A stretch of 64,000 bases of DNA from Chlorogloeopsis fritschii PCC 6912. Lineage in GTDB: Bacteria; Cyanobacteriota; Cyanobacteriia; Cyanobacteriales; Nostocaceae. Of this stretch, positions 8,673-18,761 are shown in pieces (positions within the stretch are counted from its first letter, which is position 1; each line of letters opens with the position of its first letter). The notes beneath the pieces are model-generated. The model searched no databases. It saw nothing but the letters and a program-made list of their open reading frames with translations, and had not been told where the DNA came from. Made by a program: the position numbers and the translations under genes. The DNA is taken from positions 62,001 through 126,000 of the forward strand of contig NZ_AJLN01000045.1 in NCBI RefSeq assembly GCF_000317285.1, read 5' to 3'.

Positions 8673-8945
8673 ATGAAAAATAATGGAATGTGCATACAAT
8701 CAAACGATACAGAATTGCAGTTAAAATTTAGCCACAGCAGCATCTCAATTTTATGGAAGTTTTTGGGTGTTTTTTGCCAAAAAATAGGAAAATTTTTGCG
8801 AGAAAGTCAGGAATTACAAGTTTGGCAAAAGGTAGATCGGAATGGTAATATTTATTGGCGAGCATACGACCCTATTACTGGAAAGTCTTTCACTTCAGGT
8901 TCTGAATCTGATATACGTGCATGGATAGAACAGCTTTATAGGTAA
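8673..8945 (+). CDS. Small conserved hypothetical protein
   Basis: 90 residues. The C-terminal half (QVWQKVDRNGNIYWRAYDPITGKSFTSGSESDIRAWIEQLY) looks like a compact beta-strand domain shared by small cyanobacterial proteins ending in RxWIEQ. No function is known to me. The stop is 6 bp before the GST start, so the two are probably co-transcribed. The start is the first ATG; MCIQSN (residue 6) is an alternative. Confidence 0.6.
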   Translation: MKNNGMCIQSNDTELQLKFSHSSISILWKFLGVFCQKIGKFLRESQELQVWQKVDRNGNIYWRAYDPITGKSFTSGSESDIRAWIEQLYR

Positions 8946-8951
8946 TCAAAA

Positions 8952-9605
8952 ATGTCAGATTTATCTCTTGTAATTGGTAATAAGAATTACTCTTCTTGGT
9001 CGCTGCGTTCTTGGTTAGCGATGAAGCAATTTGGCTTAGAATTTCATGAAATTTGCATTCCCCTGTACACAACAGAATCAGTCTCGAAAATTAGCCAATA
9101 CTCTCCTTCAGGCAAAGTACCTGTTTTGTTACATGGTTCTTTAGCAATATGGGATTCGCTAGCTATTTGTGAATATCTAGCTGAAGAATATCCGCATCTG
9201 CATTGGTGGCCAAAAGATAAATCTGCAAGAGCGATCGCCCGTTCTATCTCTGCCGAAATGCACTCAGGTTTTCAAACTTTACGTCAAAATATGCCAATGA
9301 ACTGCCGTGCTAAACTTCCTGGCAAAGGTATGGCAATAGGCGTGCAAAAAGATATTGATCGTATTACTACAATTTGGCAAGAATGCCGCCAAAAATTTGG
9401 TGCTGGTGGTGATATGTTGTTTGGCAAATTCACAATTGCTGATGCTATGTTTGCCCCTGTTGTTTTAAGGTTTGTCATCTATGATGTGCAATTAGATGAT
9501 ATTGCCAGAAATTATGTAGAAACTATTTTGAAGTTGCCAGCATTGCAGGAGTGGATTAAAGCTGCTGAAACTGAGCAAGAAGTGATTGCAGCTTATGAGT
9601 TTTAA
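8952..9605 (+). CDS. Glutathione S-transferase family protein
   Basis: 217 residues. The thioredoxin-like N-terminal domain starts LSLVIGNKNYSSWSLRSWLAMK, where the Ser/Tyr region supplies the glutathione-activating residue. It includes the GKVPVLL cis-Pro motif and the SLAICEYLAE helix. The all-helical C-terminal domain includes FTIADAMFAPVVLRF. Cytosolic; conjugates or isomerises electrophiles. Six bp behind a small gene and divergent from the LysR regulator, a plausible stress-response unit. Confidence 0.9.
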   Translation: MSDLSLVIGNKNYSSWSLRSWLAMKQFGLEFHEICIPLYTTESVSKISQYSPSGKVPVLLHGSLAIWDSLAICEYLAEEYPHLHWWPKDKSARAIARSISAEMHSGFQTLRQNMPMNCRAKLPGKGMAIGVQKDIDRITTIWQECRQKFGAGGDMLFGKFTIADAMFAPVVLRFVIYDVQLDDIARNYVETILKLPALQEWIKAAETEQEVIAAYEF

Positions 9606-9710
9606 AAGATGACTGTCTTTAGAGATAGTTACTCGCGAGCACCAAATTTTCTAATTGATAATCATTTAGCGCATCACCATATCATAACACAGATTCTTGA
9701 TTGTCTTTTC

Positions 9711-9850
9711 TTACAGCAAATTTTAATTGTTTGAACTACAATTTTTGTAGGAGTGGGTTTTGCTTCAATCTCTAGCTCAAGTCGAGAAAATATGCACTAA
9801 ACTCGCCCCCTACAGTATTGTCTCGCTTATTTATCTGAAAATAACTGTAA
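9711..9850. mobile_element. 140-bp MITE-like element, copy A
   Basis: It begins TTACAGC and ends CTGTAA, giving inverted termini. It encloses a GTAGGAGTGGGTTT / CTCGCCCCCTACAG inverted repeat. A second copy of the same length lies at 62829-62968, with matching ends and matching internal blocks (ACAATTTTTGTAG; TTATCTGAAAAT). No coding capacity. It ends 76 bp before the first glycosyltransferase gene. Confidence 0.6.
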
Positions 9851-9882
9851 ATAAAAGATAACAAACATATATGTATTTTGTA

Positions 9883-9888
9883 TATAAT
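9883..9888 (+). promoter_or_regulatory. Possible -10 box for the first EPS gene
   Basis: TATAAT, with TG two bases further upstream than a strict extended -10, 37 bp before the glycosyltransferase start. No convincing -35 box is seen. The region also contains the palindrome ACATATATGT. Confidence 0.3.
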
Positions 9889-9925
9889 AGGTTGAAGATT
9901 TATTAGCAGAAAATCTTCCTATGTT

Positions 9926-11092
9926 ATGCCCTCAGTTATGAGAATAGCTTATGTAACTACTTACGATGCTAAAAACATAAAGAACTGGTCAGGGACTGCT
10001 CATCATATGGCTCGCTCTCTGATAGAACAATCTATAGAACTGAATTATATTGGTTCTCTAAGAGAGAAATATTCATTACTTTTGAAGACTAAACAACATA
10101 TCTCCAACTATTTATCTAAAAAATCACTTGCTAAAAAGTACTTGCGTGACAGAGATCCTGTGATATTAAAAAGTTACGCACGTCAAGTTTCTAGCAAATT
10201 ATCTCACCTTGACTCAGATATAGTATTTAGTCCTGGTACGATTCCAATTGCTTATCTTGAGTGCCAGCAACCGATTATTTTTTGGACGGATGTCACTTTT
10301 AGAGGATTAGTAAATTTCTATCCTGAGTTTACTAATCTATCTCCAGAAACTATCAGAAATGGAGATGCAATGGAAGCATCTGCACTAGAGAGGTGTAGAT
10401 TAGCTATCTATTCATCTGATTGGGCCGCTGAAACGGCTGTTAAATATTATGGAGTAGAAGCATCTAAGGTAAAAGTTGTTCCTTTTGGAGCCAATATTGA
10501 ATATAACAGGAATTGGCAAGATATTAAGGTAATAGTTTATTCAAGACCTGCAAATACTTGTAGACTTTTATTTTTAGGAGTTGATTGGTACAGAAAAGGA
10601 GGAAATATAGCTTTTGAGGTAGCTCAAAAGTTAAACGATATGGGCTTGAACACTGAGTTAACAGTAGTTGGATGTCAACCTATTATAAAAGAACCTTTTC
10701 CTAACTTTGTTAAACCTTTGGGATTTATCAAGAAATCTAGTAGCGAAGGGCTAAGAACAATAAATAAACTTTTAGCTGAATCTCACTTTTTAATTCTACC
10801 TTCTGTAGCAGATTGTAGCCCAATTGTTTTTTGTGAAGCAAATTCTTTCGGTGTTCCTTGTCTTTCAACAGATGTTGGTGGAATACCAACAATTATCAAA
10901 GATGATTTGAATGGAAAGATTTTTCCAAACAGTACTGGTATTTCAGAATACTGTGCATATATTTATAGTTTGTTTTCTGATTACTCTCTTTATAAAGATT
11001 TAGCTCTATCCTCATTTAATGAATATCAGTCACGTCTTAATTGGTCAATAGCTGGACAAACTGTCAAAAAACTACTACTCGAAGTGATGTGA
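9926..11092 (+). CDS. GT4-family glycosyltransferase
   Basis: 388 residues, GT-B fold. The N-terminal half includes MRIAYVTTYDAKNIKNWSG. The C-terminal nucleotide-sugar domain has CRLLFLGVDWYRKGGNIAFEV, ILPSVADCSPIVFCEANSFG and VPCLSTDVGGIPTII. The conserved E of the EANSFG segment is the usual GT4 E-X7-E anchor. It is the first gene of the exopolysaccharide region, on its own strand and closed by a terminator. Donor and acceptor are unknown. Confidence 0.85.
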   Translation: MPSVMRIAYVTTYDAKNIKNWSGTAHHMARSLIEQSIELNYIGSLREKYSLLLKTKQHISNYLSKKSLAKKYLRDRDPVILKSYARQVSSKLSHLDSDIVFSPGTIPIAYLECQQPIIFWTDVTFRGLVNFYPEFTNLSPETIRNGDAMEASALERCRLAIYSSDWAAETAVKYYGVEASKVKVVPFGANIEYNRNWQDIKVIVYSRPANTCRLLFLGVDWYRKGGNIAFEVAQKLNDMGLNTELTVVGCQPIIKEPFPNFVKPLGFIKKSSSEGLRTINKLLAESHFLILPSVADCSPIVFCEANSFGVPCLSTDVGGIPTIIKDDLNGKIFPNSTGISEYCAYIYSLFSDYSLYKDLALSSFNEYQSRLNWSIAGQTVKKLLLEVM

Positions 11093-11137
11093 CATCAATA
11101 ATACAAATTCATTTTTTCAATGGTCAAATTTTCACTA

Positions 11138-11174
11138 AGCTCTTGATATCACTATCAAGAGCTATTAGTTTTTT
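11138..11174 (+). terminator. Rho-independent terminator after the first glycosyltransferase
   Basis: AGCTCTTGATA (11138-11148) and TATCAAGAGCT (11153-11163) form a perfect 11-bp stem with a 4-nt loop, followed by ATTAGTTTTTT. Strong intrinsic terminator. Confidence 0.75.
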
Positions 11175-11261
11175 AGCAGAGCCAAGGCAGGTAGCTCTAT
11201 TCTTGACATTCAGTATCAGCAATAAACATCATTCAATTTTGAAAGAAATTCTGAAAAATTT

Positions 11262-12329
11262 CTATTTTGCTACCCATCGCTCTGTATTCTGCTCATATAT
11301 CTCCTGCAAAATTCGCGGAACATCATAGGTAATTGCCCAATTTGGATATTTTGCTTTGAATTTAGACAGATCGCTGATATACCAGATATGATCGCCACTA
11401 CGATTAGTTTCATCAAGCGAGTAATTCAATTCTTTGCCTGTAATTTCTTGGCATAATTCAATAGCTTCTAACATAGAGCAGTTACTTTCACGACCGCCTC
11501 CGATGTTGTAAACTTCAGCAATACCTGGATTTTTGTAGAATTCGTAAAAAGCATTAATCAGATCGCAAGAGTGAATGTTGTCGCGAACTTGCTTACCTTT
11601 ATAACCAAAAATTGTATAGGGTATTCCCGTCATGGTACATTTCATTAGGTAAGCGAGGAAGCCATGTAGTTGGGTTCCTGAATGATTTGGCCCAGTCAGA
11701 CATCCTCCTCGAAAAGATACCGTTTTCATATCAAAATAGCGACCATACTCTTGTACGAGTACATCAGCAGCAACTTTAGAAGCGCCAAAGAGTGAGTGCT
11801 TGCTTTGATCAATACTCATATCTTCAGAAATACCCTGATGATATTTGTGAGATGCCTCAATCTCCCAACGCTTCTCCAACTCTACTAAAGGAAGGTAATT
11901 TGGTAAGTCACCATACACTTTATTTGTAGATGTGAATATAAAGGTAGCTTCTGGACAGTATTCGCGTGTTGCCTGTAATAAATTCAGCGTACCATTGGCA
12001 TTAACTGAAAAATCTGTAAATGGATCGCGTGCTGCCCAATCGTGAGAGGGCTGTGCTGCTGTATGAATTATTAGAGACAAATCTTTTTGAAATCGCTCAA
12101 AAATTTCTTTTAATTTAGAATAATCTCGAATATCTACATTGTAGTGTTGGTAGTTTGATATTTCTGCTATTAACCGATTGCGATTCCAATCAGTTGAAGC
12201 TTCTTCACCAAAAAAAAACTTTCGCATATCGTTGTCAATTCCGACAACTTCCATGCCAATTTTAGAAAAAAATCTTACTGCTTCAGAACCAATTAAACCT
12301 GCTGAACCTGTTATTAAAGCTACACCCAT
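11262..12329 (-). CDS. NAD-dependent sugar epimerase, CDP-paratose/tyvelose 2-epimerase-like
   Basis: 355 residues, extended SDR family. The dinucleotide motif is [13 protein letters not shown] (Gly-rich loop) with IDND at strand 2 and [12 protein letters not shown] in the active-site region. Where classical enzymes have YxxxK, this protein reads [12 protein letters not shown], so the tyrosine is a Phe. The C-terminal [19 protein letters not shown] matches CDP-paratose 2-epimerase relatives. Its stop lies beyond the terminator of the first GT4 gene, and 7 bp separate it from the next minus-strand GT gene upstream, so those two form an operon. It likely supplies an activated sugar for the polymer. 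Confidence 0.82.
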   Translation of the reverse strand: MGVALITGSAGLIGSEAVRFFSKIGMEVVGIDNDMRKFFFGEEASTDWNRNRLIAEISNYQHYNVDIRDYSKLKEIFERFQKDLSLIIHTAAQPSHDWAARDPFTDFSVNANGTLNLLQATREYCPEATFIFTSTNKVYGDLPNYLPLVELEKRWEIEASHKYHQGISEDMSIDQSKHSLFGASKVAADVLVQEYGRYFDMKTVSFRGGCLTGPNHSGTQLHGFLAYLMKCTMTGIPYTIFGYKGKQVRDNIHSCDLINAFYEFYKNPGIAEVYNIGGGRESNCSMLEAIELCQEITGKELNYSLDETNRSGDHIWYISDLSKFKAKYPNWAITYDVPRILQEIYEQNTERWVAK

Positions 12330-12336
12330 AATTCCC

Positions 12337-13563
12337 CTATTTACTTTCTGTCAAAACTTTGTCAAGAATAGCTTGGAGTTTTACCTTAGCTACACAAACA
12401 TCAAAATAACGTTTGGCAACATCTCTCCCATCTGCACCTATTTTACGTCTTAAATCACTAGACTGAAGTCCTTGAGAAAGGGCTTGATAAATTTCATCTA
12501 CAGTTACTGTTGAGGGCACTAACAAAGCACTTTTACCATTGGATAGATACTGGCTCACATCGCCAAGATCTGAAGAAATCACCATACGTCCAGAAGCAAG
12601 ATATTCAGATAGCTTCGTAGACAATCCTGAGCGACTATATACACCATCACGACGAATATTGATCAGAATATTTGATTTACAGACTTGTGCTTTTACTTCT
12701 GCTAGTGGTACAAAACCTTTGATGTCAACTATAGAAGAAAGCCCAAGTTTATCAATTTTTTCATATACTTTAGCCATTCGGTCTGAATGTCGTTCATTTC
12801 CTCCTAGCATGACGACACGAAAATCGTAACCCTTGGAAATTAAGACTGCAAAAGCTTCAATCAAATTTTCTATTTCATCCTGTTCATTAAAAGCGCCTGC
12901 ATATAAAATAGTGGGGACTGCAGTATCTTCTTCCTCTGAGCATCCCCACTGTTCGCAATCAATGATTGTTGGCACTATGTAAACTTTATCCGGATTTTTA
13001 CTCAACTTGTCATATTTCGACTTCAGGTAATTTGATATGACTACAATCCCATCAGCTAATTGAGGGCAATATTGATCGCCAAGTGCAGAATTTACTGCAA
13101 ATATACGTGTTGATATTGATATTTTTTCAGAAGATACACGCTCTAGGCGTTCATCTTCATAAGATTGAATTGTAGGGATGTTTAGATATCTAGCCAGCAA
13201 AGTCAATGAATAAACATCATAAAAAGACAGATGATTAAACCAAAGTACATCAATTTCTTTCTTTTTGTGATACTCAATTAGCTTTTTGGCGATCGCTATA
13301 ACTGCACGAATTTTAATACCAATGGATGCAAATCCCGAAGTTCTTTTTGTTGTATTCAATACGTAGTAATATGGTGCACCACTGATTTGCCCTTCAGACT
13401 TTTGCACTGATTCAGGAGTAATACCAAGGGCGTGCTGATTCAATATGGTTACCTTGTTCCCAGCCTGAATTAGAGCATCAACTAATGTTTTTAAGCGCGA
13501 TGTATTCCCACCGCCTTCAGGTAAATCAGCAATGGTAACGATGACAATATTGTATTGTGTCAA
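12337..13563 (-). CDS. GT4-family glycosyltransferase
   Basis: 408 residues. The N-terminal domain starts [25 protein letters not shown]. The C-terminal domain contains [27 protein letters not shown] and [20 protein letters not shown], typical of GT4 proteins that act in exopolysaccharide assembly. It is the first gene of a two-gene minus-strand operon with the epimerase (7-bp gap). Cytosolic face of the membrane expected. Confidence 0.85.
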   Translation of the reverse strand: MTQYNIVIVTIADLPEGGGNTSRLKTLVDALIQAGNKVTILNQHALGITPESVQKSEGQISGAPYYYVLNTTKRTSGFASIGIKIRAVIAIAKKLIEYHKKKEIDVLWFNHLSFYDVYSLTLLARYLNIPTIQSYEDERLERVSSEKISISTRIFAVNSALGDQYCPQLADGIVVISNYLKSKYDKLSKNPDKVYIVPTIIDCEQWGCSEEEDTAVPTILYAGAFNEQDEIENLIEAFAVLISKGYDFRVVMLGGNERHSDRMAKVYEKIDKLGLSSIVDIKGFVPLAEVKAQVCKSNILINIRRDGVYSRSGLSTKLSEYLASGRMVISSDLGDVSQYLSNGKSALLVPSTVTVDEIYQALSQGLQSSDLRRKIGADGRDVAKRYFDVCVAKVKLQAILDKVLTESK

Positions 13564-13720
13564 AATTAATCTCCTCTTTCTTCAGACTCACGAACCGATC
13601 ATTATGAAGAATTTTTGAAGGGGCGGTATAACTTGGTTCAAACCATGCTGTGATTGAGAGTAAGCCCAAAGTCAGTCCATGAGCAAAAATAACTTCTATC
13701 TTATTAATTGAGCCTGCCAA

Positions 13721-14604
13721 AACTTGCGCATTAATTTTAGCAAAGAAGGGGAATTATAAACAAGTGCTTTTATAGCGTATTGAAATTTATTTAACAGGGA
13801 TTAACCTAGTTGATTCCTATAAAAGCTTTCACCGGATTCTTGTAAACTCATAACTCCTTGTGCTCTAGCTTTAGTGCTATAGCTTCTTGAGCTTCAGGCA
13901 GTGTATGTCTATAACTCAATTAATTTTTGTGTTTGTTTTTGAATCAAAAGTTTTTGAGCAATCACAGTAGAATTTATCAAACTTATTCCAGCTTGGCAAG
14001 ACTGTTTATTTTATAAACTATATAATCATACAGTAATAAAAGTACTGCGATTTTATTCATAGCAGGCGCACAGGCGGTGCGTTACCCGCTTCCCTACCTA
14101 AGGAAGCCACTTTCAATGGCTTTTACATCTTGAGTAATTCAATTTTTAGCAAAGGAGGTGAAAAATATAAATATAACTAAAACTGGATCGCAGTGTAATC
14201 TTACGTATTATTACAGTCATAAATAAAAAACAAAACACAAAATTTTTAAAAATAATTAAGTATAAATACGCTGGCGGATTTGTAAATTAAATAACGTAAA
14301 AACCCAAAAAAGCAAATCTTTTAAGTAAAATTCATTACATAATATTTTCACAATTAAATAAAAACCGAAAATAAAAATCACATAATTACCGTGTTCTTTC
14401 CCTTGGTGATATGTGAGAAGCGGCATTAAGTTTGTCTTGCAATTAAGTTGTGCAAGGCTACTCTTCAATACGTGTTTATCAGCGAATTATTTTTCACTAA
14501 TTTTTTGCTTAGGAACTTTTAATTTATCTTCGATTCTGAATTACACAATTTTTAAAACCTTAAAAACTTAGCCTAGCCCAACTCTAAGTTATTTTTCTTT
14601 TTTT
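13721..14604. other. Gene-poor AT-rich gap in the EPS locus
   Basis: About 880 bp without a supported gene. It contains a G/C-rich patch (14062-14110) with GCGGTGCG/AAGGAAGCC elements. A perfect orphan Shine-Dalgarno (AAAGGAGGTGA, 14151-14161) is followed by a very short GTG frame. A 70-codon minus-strand frame (14256-14468) is hydrophobic but has no further support. Presumably the long leader or promoter zone of the glycosidase gene downstream. Confidence 0.4.
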
Positions 14605-16698
14605 ATGAAATTAACAAAATGGGTTGAACTCTTCGTGAAATCACGAAGAAATAAAAGCTTGTTCTTAGGTAAGAAAGTCAAGACTTTACGTAGCTCAAAT
14701 CGGAAGATTAACCTAGTTAAAAACAGATTCTGGAAGTCTTTTTGCAAAGGTAGTAGAACTTTTCTAATTACTCTGAGTTGTTACGCTCTCTTTCTGAATT
14801 GTCATGCCTTCTTTCTCCCTACTAGGGCGGCTAGCATACCACCTAATCTAGAGATCTACAACGATTCACTTGTAAATGGCTGGGTTGACTACGGTTGGGC
14901 AAACCGTGACTATAGCGACACTAGTATTGTTCATAATGGAAATAATTCTATTAGCATTACTGCTGCTCCATACGAAGGTATCCATCTCCATCACGCTGCC
15001 TTTGATACTAGTGGTTATACTGCACTTACTTTCTGGATTCATGGTGGATCTGTAGGAGGGCAGCGCCTTCTAGTTGGAGGTATTCTCAGCGGAAAAGGTC
15101 AAGCATCTTATGAACTTTCACCTCTTTTACCTGGGGTTTGGCAAGAAGTTACAATTTCGCTGAGTAAATTAGGTGTTGCAGATAAACCCGATCTAGATGG
15201 TTTCTATATCAAAGATGTAAGTGGCACCTCTAGTTCAACTTATTACCTAGATAATATTTCACTTACAGCGGTAGAGGCTCCTTCGGTAGTAGATATTAAT
15301 GTAGATGGATCGCAAATCTTGCAAAAAGTTGATAACCGCCTCTTTGGTTTGAATTCAGGGGCATGGGAGTCATCATTTACTAGTTCTGACAATACCAGCC
15401 TGCTGAAAGAAATTGATAATAAAATACTGCGTTTTCCTGGAGGCTCACTTTCTGACATTTACCACTGGTCAAACAGTACGACACTAGAAAAAGATGAAAC
15501 TACAACTCAACCTCTTCCTTTTGATAAATTTGCAAAAGGAGCCATTGAGGCTGGTAATCAAGCCTTTATCACCGTTAATTACGGTAGTGGTACCTCGGCT
15601 GAAGCAGCTAAGTGGGTTAGGTATTCTAATAAAACGAAGGGTTATGGCTTCAAATATTGGGAAATAGGTAATGAGTCATATGGAAGTTGGGAGTATGACA
15701 CAAACGAGCGATCGCACGATCCCTATACCTATGCAGTCAAAGCCAAGAATTATATATCTAAGATGAAGGCACAAGACCCAACAATAAAAGTTGGGGTTGT
15801 AGTAACAACTGGTGAGGATAGCTACGCAAACTACACCGATCATCCAGCTACAAACTCAAGGACTGGTCAAATCCATAATGGATGGACTCCAGTAATGCTT
15901 TCAACGTTAAAAAGTTTAGATGTTACACCTGACTTTGTCATTTACCATAAGTACATTCATGGCCCAGGTCAGGAAAATGATGCTACTCTTCTCCAATCGG
16001 CGCAGAGCTGGACAGTAGACATAGCAAACTTGCGAGCAATGCTTTCTGACTACCTTGGTACTGCTGGCGACGGAGTGGAAATTGTAGCAACAGAGCATAA
16101 TTCTGTTTGGAGTCCACCGACAGGAAAGCAAGCAACAAGTCTTGTCAACGGTTTGTTTTTGGCAGATAGCATCGGTCAAGCTCTCCAGACGGAACTGAAA
16201 GGGCTGTTATGGTGGCTGATGCGGGCAACCCCAGAGACTGACGGAAATAACAGCGCATCTCTTTACGGCTGGCGTCAGCATGGTGGTTACGGCATTCTTT
16301 CCCAGCAGAGCACGGGTTATGAGCGTTACCCTACCTTTTATATATATAAATTGCTCTCTAAATTTGCACGCCAGGGAGATGGGGTAGTCAAGGTAAAAAG
16401 TAACTACGCACTTGTTTCTGCTTATGCTGTGAAGCGTACTAATGGAACTTTGTCATTGCTGATTATCAATAAAAGCCCTACAGAGGCTTTCAATACGAAT
16501 ATTTCGATTTCTGAATATTCACCTAGCAATACTGCGACTGTCTACTCCTATGGCATTCCTCAGGATGAGGCTGCCAGAACAGGAATTGGTTCACCGGATA
16601 TTGCTCAAACTACGATTTCTAATGCCGGATCTTCTTTCTCGTTTCAGATTGCTCCGTATTCTGCCTCATTAATTTCGCTAAGAACTACCACTCAGTAA
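14605..16698 (+). CDS. Exported clan GH-A glycosidase, alpha-L-arabinofuranosidase-like
   Basis: 697 residues. A basic N-terminus is followed by a hydrophobic signal/anchor (about residues 52-72, FLITLSCYALFLNCHAFFLP). Residues 80-217 form a beta-rich carbohydrate-binding-like module (YLDNISLTAVE at its end). The catalytic TIM barrel follows, with RFPGGSLSDIYHW, WEIGNESYG (acid/base Glu near 357) and VATEHNSVW (nucleophile Glu near 497), as in GH51-type enzymes. A C-terminal beta-sandwich finishes the protein. Family role: cleaving arabinofuranosyl or related pentose links. Between EPS genes, it suggests trimming or remodelling of the polymer outside the cytoplasm. Confidence 0.8.
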   Translation: MKLTKWVELFVKSRRNKSLFLGKKVKTLRSSNRKINLVKNRFWKSFCKGSRTFLITLSCYALFLNCHAFFLPTRAASIPPNLEIYNDSLVNGWVDYGWANRDYSDTSIVHNGNNSISITAAPYEGIHLHHAAFDTSGYTALTFWIHGGSVGGQRLLVGGILSGKGQASYELSPLLPGVWQEVTISLSKLGVADKPDLDGFYIKDVSGTSSSTYYLDNISLTAVEAPSVVDINVDGSQILQKVDNRLFGLNSGAWESSFTSSDNTSLLKEIDNKILRFPGGSLSDIYHWSNSTTLEKDETTTQPLPFDKFAKGAIEAGNQAFITVNYGSGTSAEAAKWVRYSNKTKGYGFKYWEIGNESYGSWEYDTNERSHDPYTYAVKAKNYISKMKAQDPTIKVGVVVTTGEDSYANYTDHPATNSRTGQIHNGWTPVMLSTLKSLDVTPDFVIYHKYIHGPGQENDATLLQSAQSWTVDIANLRAMLSDYLGTAGDGVEIVATEHNSVWSPPTGKQATSLVNGLFLADSIGQALQTELKGLLWWLMRATPETDGNNSASLYGWRQHGGYGILSQQSTGYERYPTFYIYKLLSKFARQGDGVVKVKSNYALVSAYAVKRTNGTLSLLIINKSPTEAFNTNISISEYSPSNTATVYSYGIPQDEAARTGIGSPDIAQTTISNAGSSFSFQIAPYSASLISLRTTTQ

Positions 16699-16833
16699 CT
16701 TTGATGATGGCGCTGTTGAATCTAGCTTCCCTGACTAAAACAAGACAGTATATACAACAGCGGCGTATCCGTTGGTAGTAAATTAGGACATGGAAGGAGA
16801 TTCTAGCTCCCACTCTCCTCCTTGTCTTTTTCT

Positions 16834-16860
16834 GTAGGCAGTTCAGCAAGAACTGCTTAC
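16834..16860. terminator. Hairpin between convergent glycosidase and flippase genes
   Basis: GCAGTTC (16838-16844) pairs with GAACTGC (16850-16856) around AGCAA; the outer GTA/TAC bases extend the stem imperfectly. It sits where two convergent genes end. The poly-T signal is weak, so termination is inferred. Confidence 0.4.
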
Positions 16861-18143
16861 TACTTAGGAGAGATTGTATATGATTTAAGCCCATGGAAAT
16901 ATTTATTCACTAGCCAAGCTCCGTAAACAAGACCGGCTACTTCACCAAATAGTAATGCCATCATAATACCCGTTTCTTGCAACGTGTATATGAAAGTACC
17001 AGCGATGATAAATGTCAATGTGGTCGAAACGATTGTGTTGAATACAATCTCCTTTGTATAACCTATAGTTCTAAAGAAGTAGAAAACTTGCATCCGAAAA
17101 AATGCGATGAAAGCGATACCTACTTGCCAAATAATTAAAGAAGCAAATACTACGTATTCCTTTCCATATATGAATAGCATTAGCTCTTTGGATAACAATG
17201 CTATAGCTAAACAAGGTACTGTTAGTAGTAATCCACCAAGTAGACTGATTTTTTTAAGATAATCCATCAATCCTGTGATTTGGTTCTGACTGTATTTCTG
17301 TGCTGCTTGTATAGGTATGATATTTTCCATACCTTGGAATAAAAGATTTAGTAGCCCGACAATATTTAGTGCAGCCTTGATTCCACCTGCTGCTGTTGCG
17401 CCCAACATAGTAGCACTAAAAATCAGAATACCTTGTGAGCCAGCCCAATATATCTGCCCAGAAAATAACAGATCGCGTCCAAATCGCCAGCTCTGCTTTA
17501 AGACTGGTAAAGCATAACTGACAGCAGGTCGAAGATTTTCTGTCAATATACCGATTAAAAAGGCTATTGCAGAACTAAGCGCGATCGCCCATAAAGCATT
17601 AGCAATATTTAATTTCCCAATTGCATAAAATAAAAATAATAATCCGATCTGTCCACCATAGCTGATAAAATCATTAAAAAACACGGTCTTACCTTTAGAA
17701 CAAATAAAGTAATAACGTCGTAACCAATCCTGTAATTGAAACAACAGTATACTTGCTGCTAAAGGCAATATACTTTCCTGAATATTCCCCAAAGAATACC
17801 ATTGTTGAAATCTACTTCCGAGTAAGAAGATGAGCAGACTGAGAAAAACACTAAATAGAACTTGTAAAGTAATCACACCTTGGAAGTATTGAGTTCGCTC
17901 TTTTTTTGAGCTAATCTGGGGAGCAATACTGATCATGGGAGCAATAATAAGCGCAAACTGGATAGTATTCACATAAAGTAAGATTGCATACAATACGACA
18001 AACTGACCATAGCTTTCTACTCCTAAAAATCGAGCCAGCAAGATGCCTGTTAGAAAGTTTGTACCGCTGACCATGACCTGATCTGCAACTGTCCAATTAA
18101 CATGGCTGTAACGCTGTAGAAAAAATTTGAGGGGTTGAATCAT
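16860..18143 (-). CDS. Wzx-type polysaccharide flippase
   Basis: 427 residues with 12 or so hydrophobic segments, the MATE-related oligosaccharide flippase (PST) fold. The N-terminus VNWTVADQVMVSGTNFLTGILLARFLGVESYGQFVVLYAI is typical: a conserved Asp/Ser-rich first helix followed by RFLG-xxxYG. It moves lipid-linked repeat units across the inner membrane. Encoded opposite the glycosidase and close to the Wzy-like polymerase, which together indicate a Wzx/Wzy pathway. Confidence 0.88.
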   Translation of the reverse strand: MIQPLKFFLQRYSHVNWTVADQVMVSGTNFLTGILLARFLGVESYGQFVVLYAILLYVNTIQFALIIAPMISIAPQISSKKERTQYFQGVITLQVLFSVFLSLLIFLLGSRFQQWYSLGNIQESILPLAASILLFQLQDWLRRYYFICSKGKTVFFNDFISYGGQIGLLFLFYAIGKLNIANALWAIALSSAIAFLIGILTENLRPAVSYALPVLKQSWRFGRDLLFSGQIYWAGSQGILIFSATMLGATAAGGIKAALNIVGLLNLLFQGMENIIPIQAAQKYSQNQITGLMDYLKKISLLGGLLLTVPCLAIALLSKELMLFIYGKEYVVFASLIIWQVGIAFIAFFRMQVFYFFRTIGYTKEIVFNTIVSTTLTFIIAGTFIYTLQETGIMMALLFGEVAGLVYGAWLVNKYFHGLKSYTISPK

Positions 18144-18761
18144 AAACCTTCAAAATTGCTAGCAAAAATTCAAACTACTCAATTTGACTCTATTGGTACT
18201 AGTCAAACTCGCTTTAATACTATGTCTGGGTAATCGCTAATAAAGTAAAGTTCTTGGCACTAAGTGCGTTGTTACTTTTGGTGTAAGCTATTGAGCTGGA
18301 GTATATGCAAGACTATAGTACTATAAAGTTTATTGTAAAAATTCAAAAAAATTAAAATAATGCAATTAATGCAGTTACAAATGGACTTTTACAATTTAAT
18401 TAAATCAAAAACACTAGAATCTCTAAAATCTGAAACAAATGTAGTTATGATCTAAAATCTGACCTGCCTTATCAATTTTTATCAAGTGAAAACTGAAAAC
18501 TGTCTGGAATAAGCCTATACCGCCTTTTATCTTTAGAGAAATCACGGTAAAACGTTCAATTGAACATTACTTTCAATCATGACAGTAGGTAGCTCGTAAG
18601 AAGTCTAATATAGATGGTCTTAATTCTTTTAAGATAAAGTGATGACAATACAATATGATTAAATGGGATATTTACTTTCCTTTCTAATTTTCGCCATTTG
18701 GTGAAGTGATACTAGTAGCCAGTAATAATAGCAGTCTTGATTTTGATAAGTAGCTAGCCTC
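18144..18761. other. Gene-free AT-rich gap
   Basis: About 620 bp between the divergent flippase and GT14-like genes. No frame, hairpin or promoter could be supported with confidence. The base composition is strongly A+T rich. It must hold promoters for both flanking genes. Confidence 0.4.

Noticed and set aside
13526-13720. 64-codon minus-strand frame overlapping the 5' end of a GT4 gene
   Set aside because: It overlaps a well-supported gene start and shows no family similarity I can recognise.
14256-14468. 70-codon hydrophobic minus-strand frame
   Set aside because: AT-rich DNA easily encodes hydrophobic runs; no ribosome site or conserved pattern, so not called as a gene.
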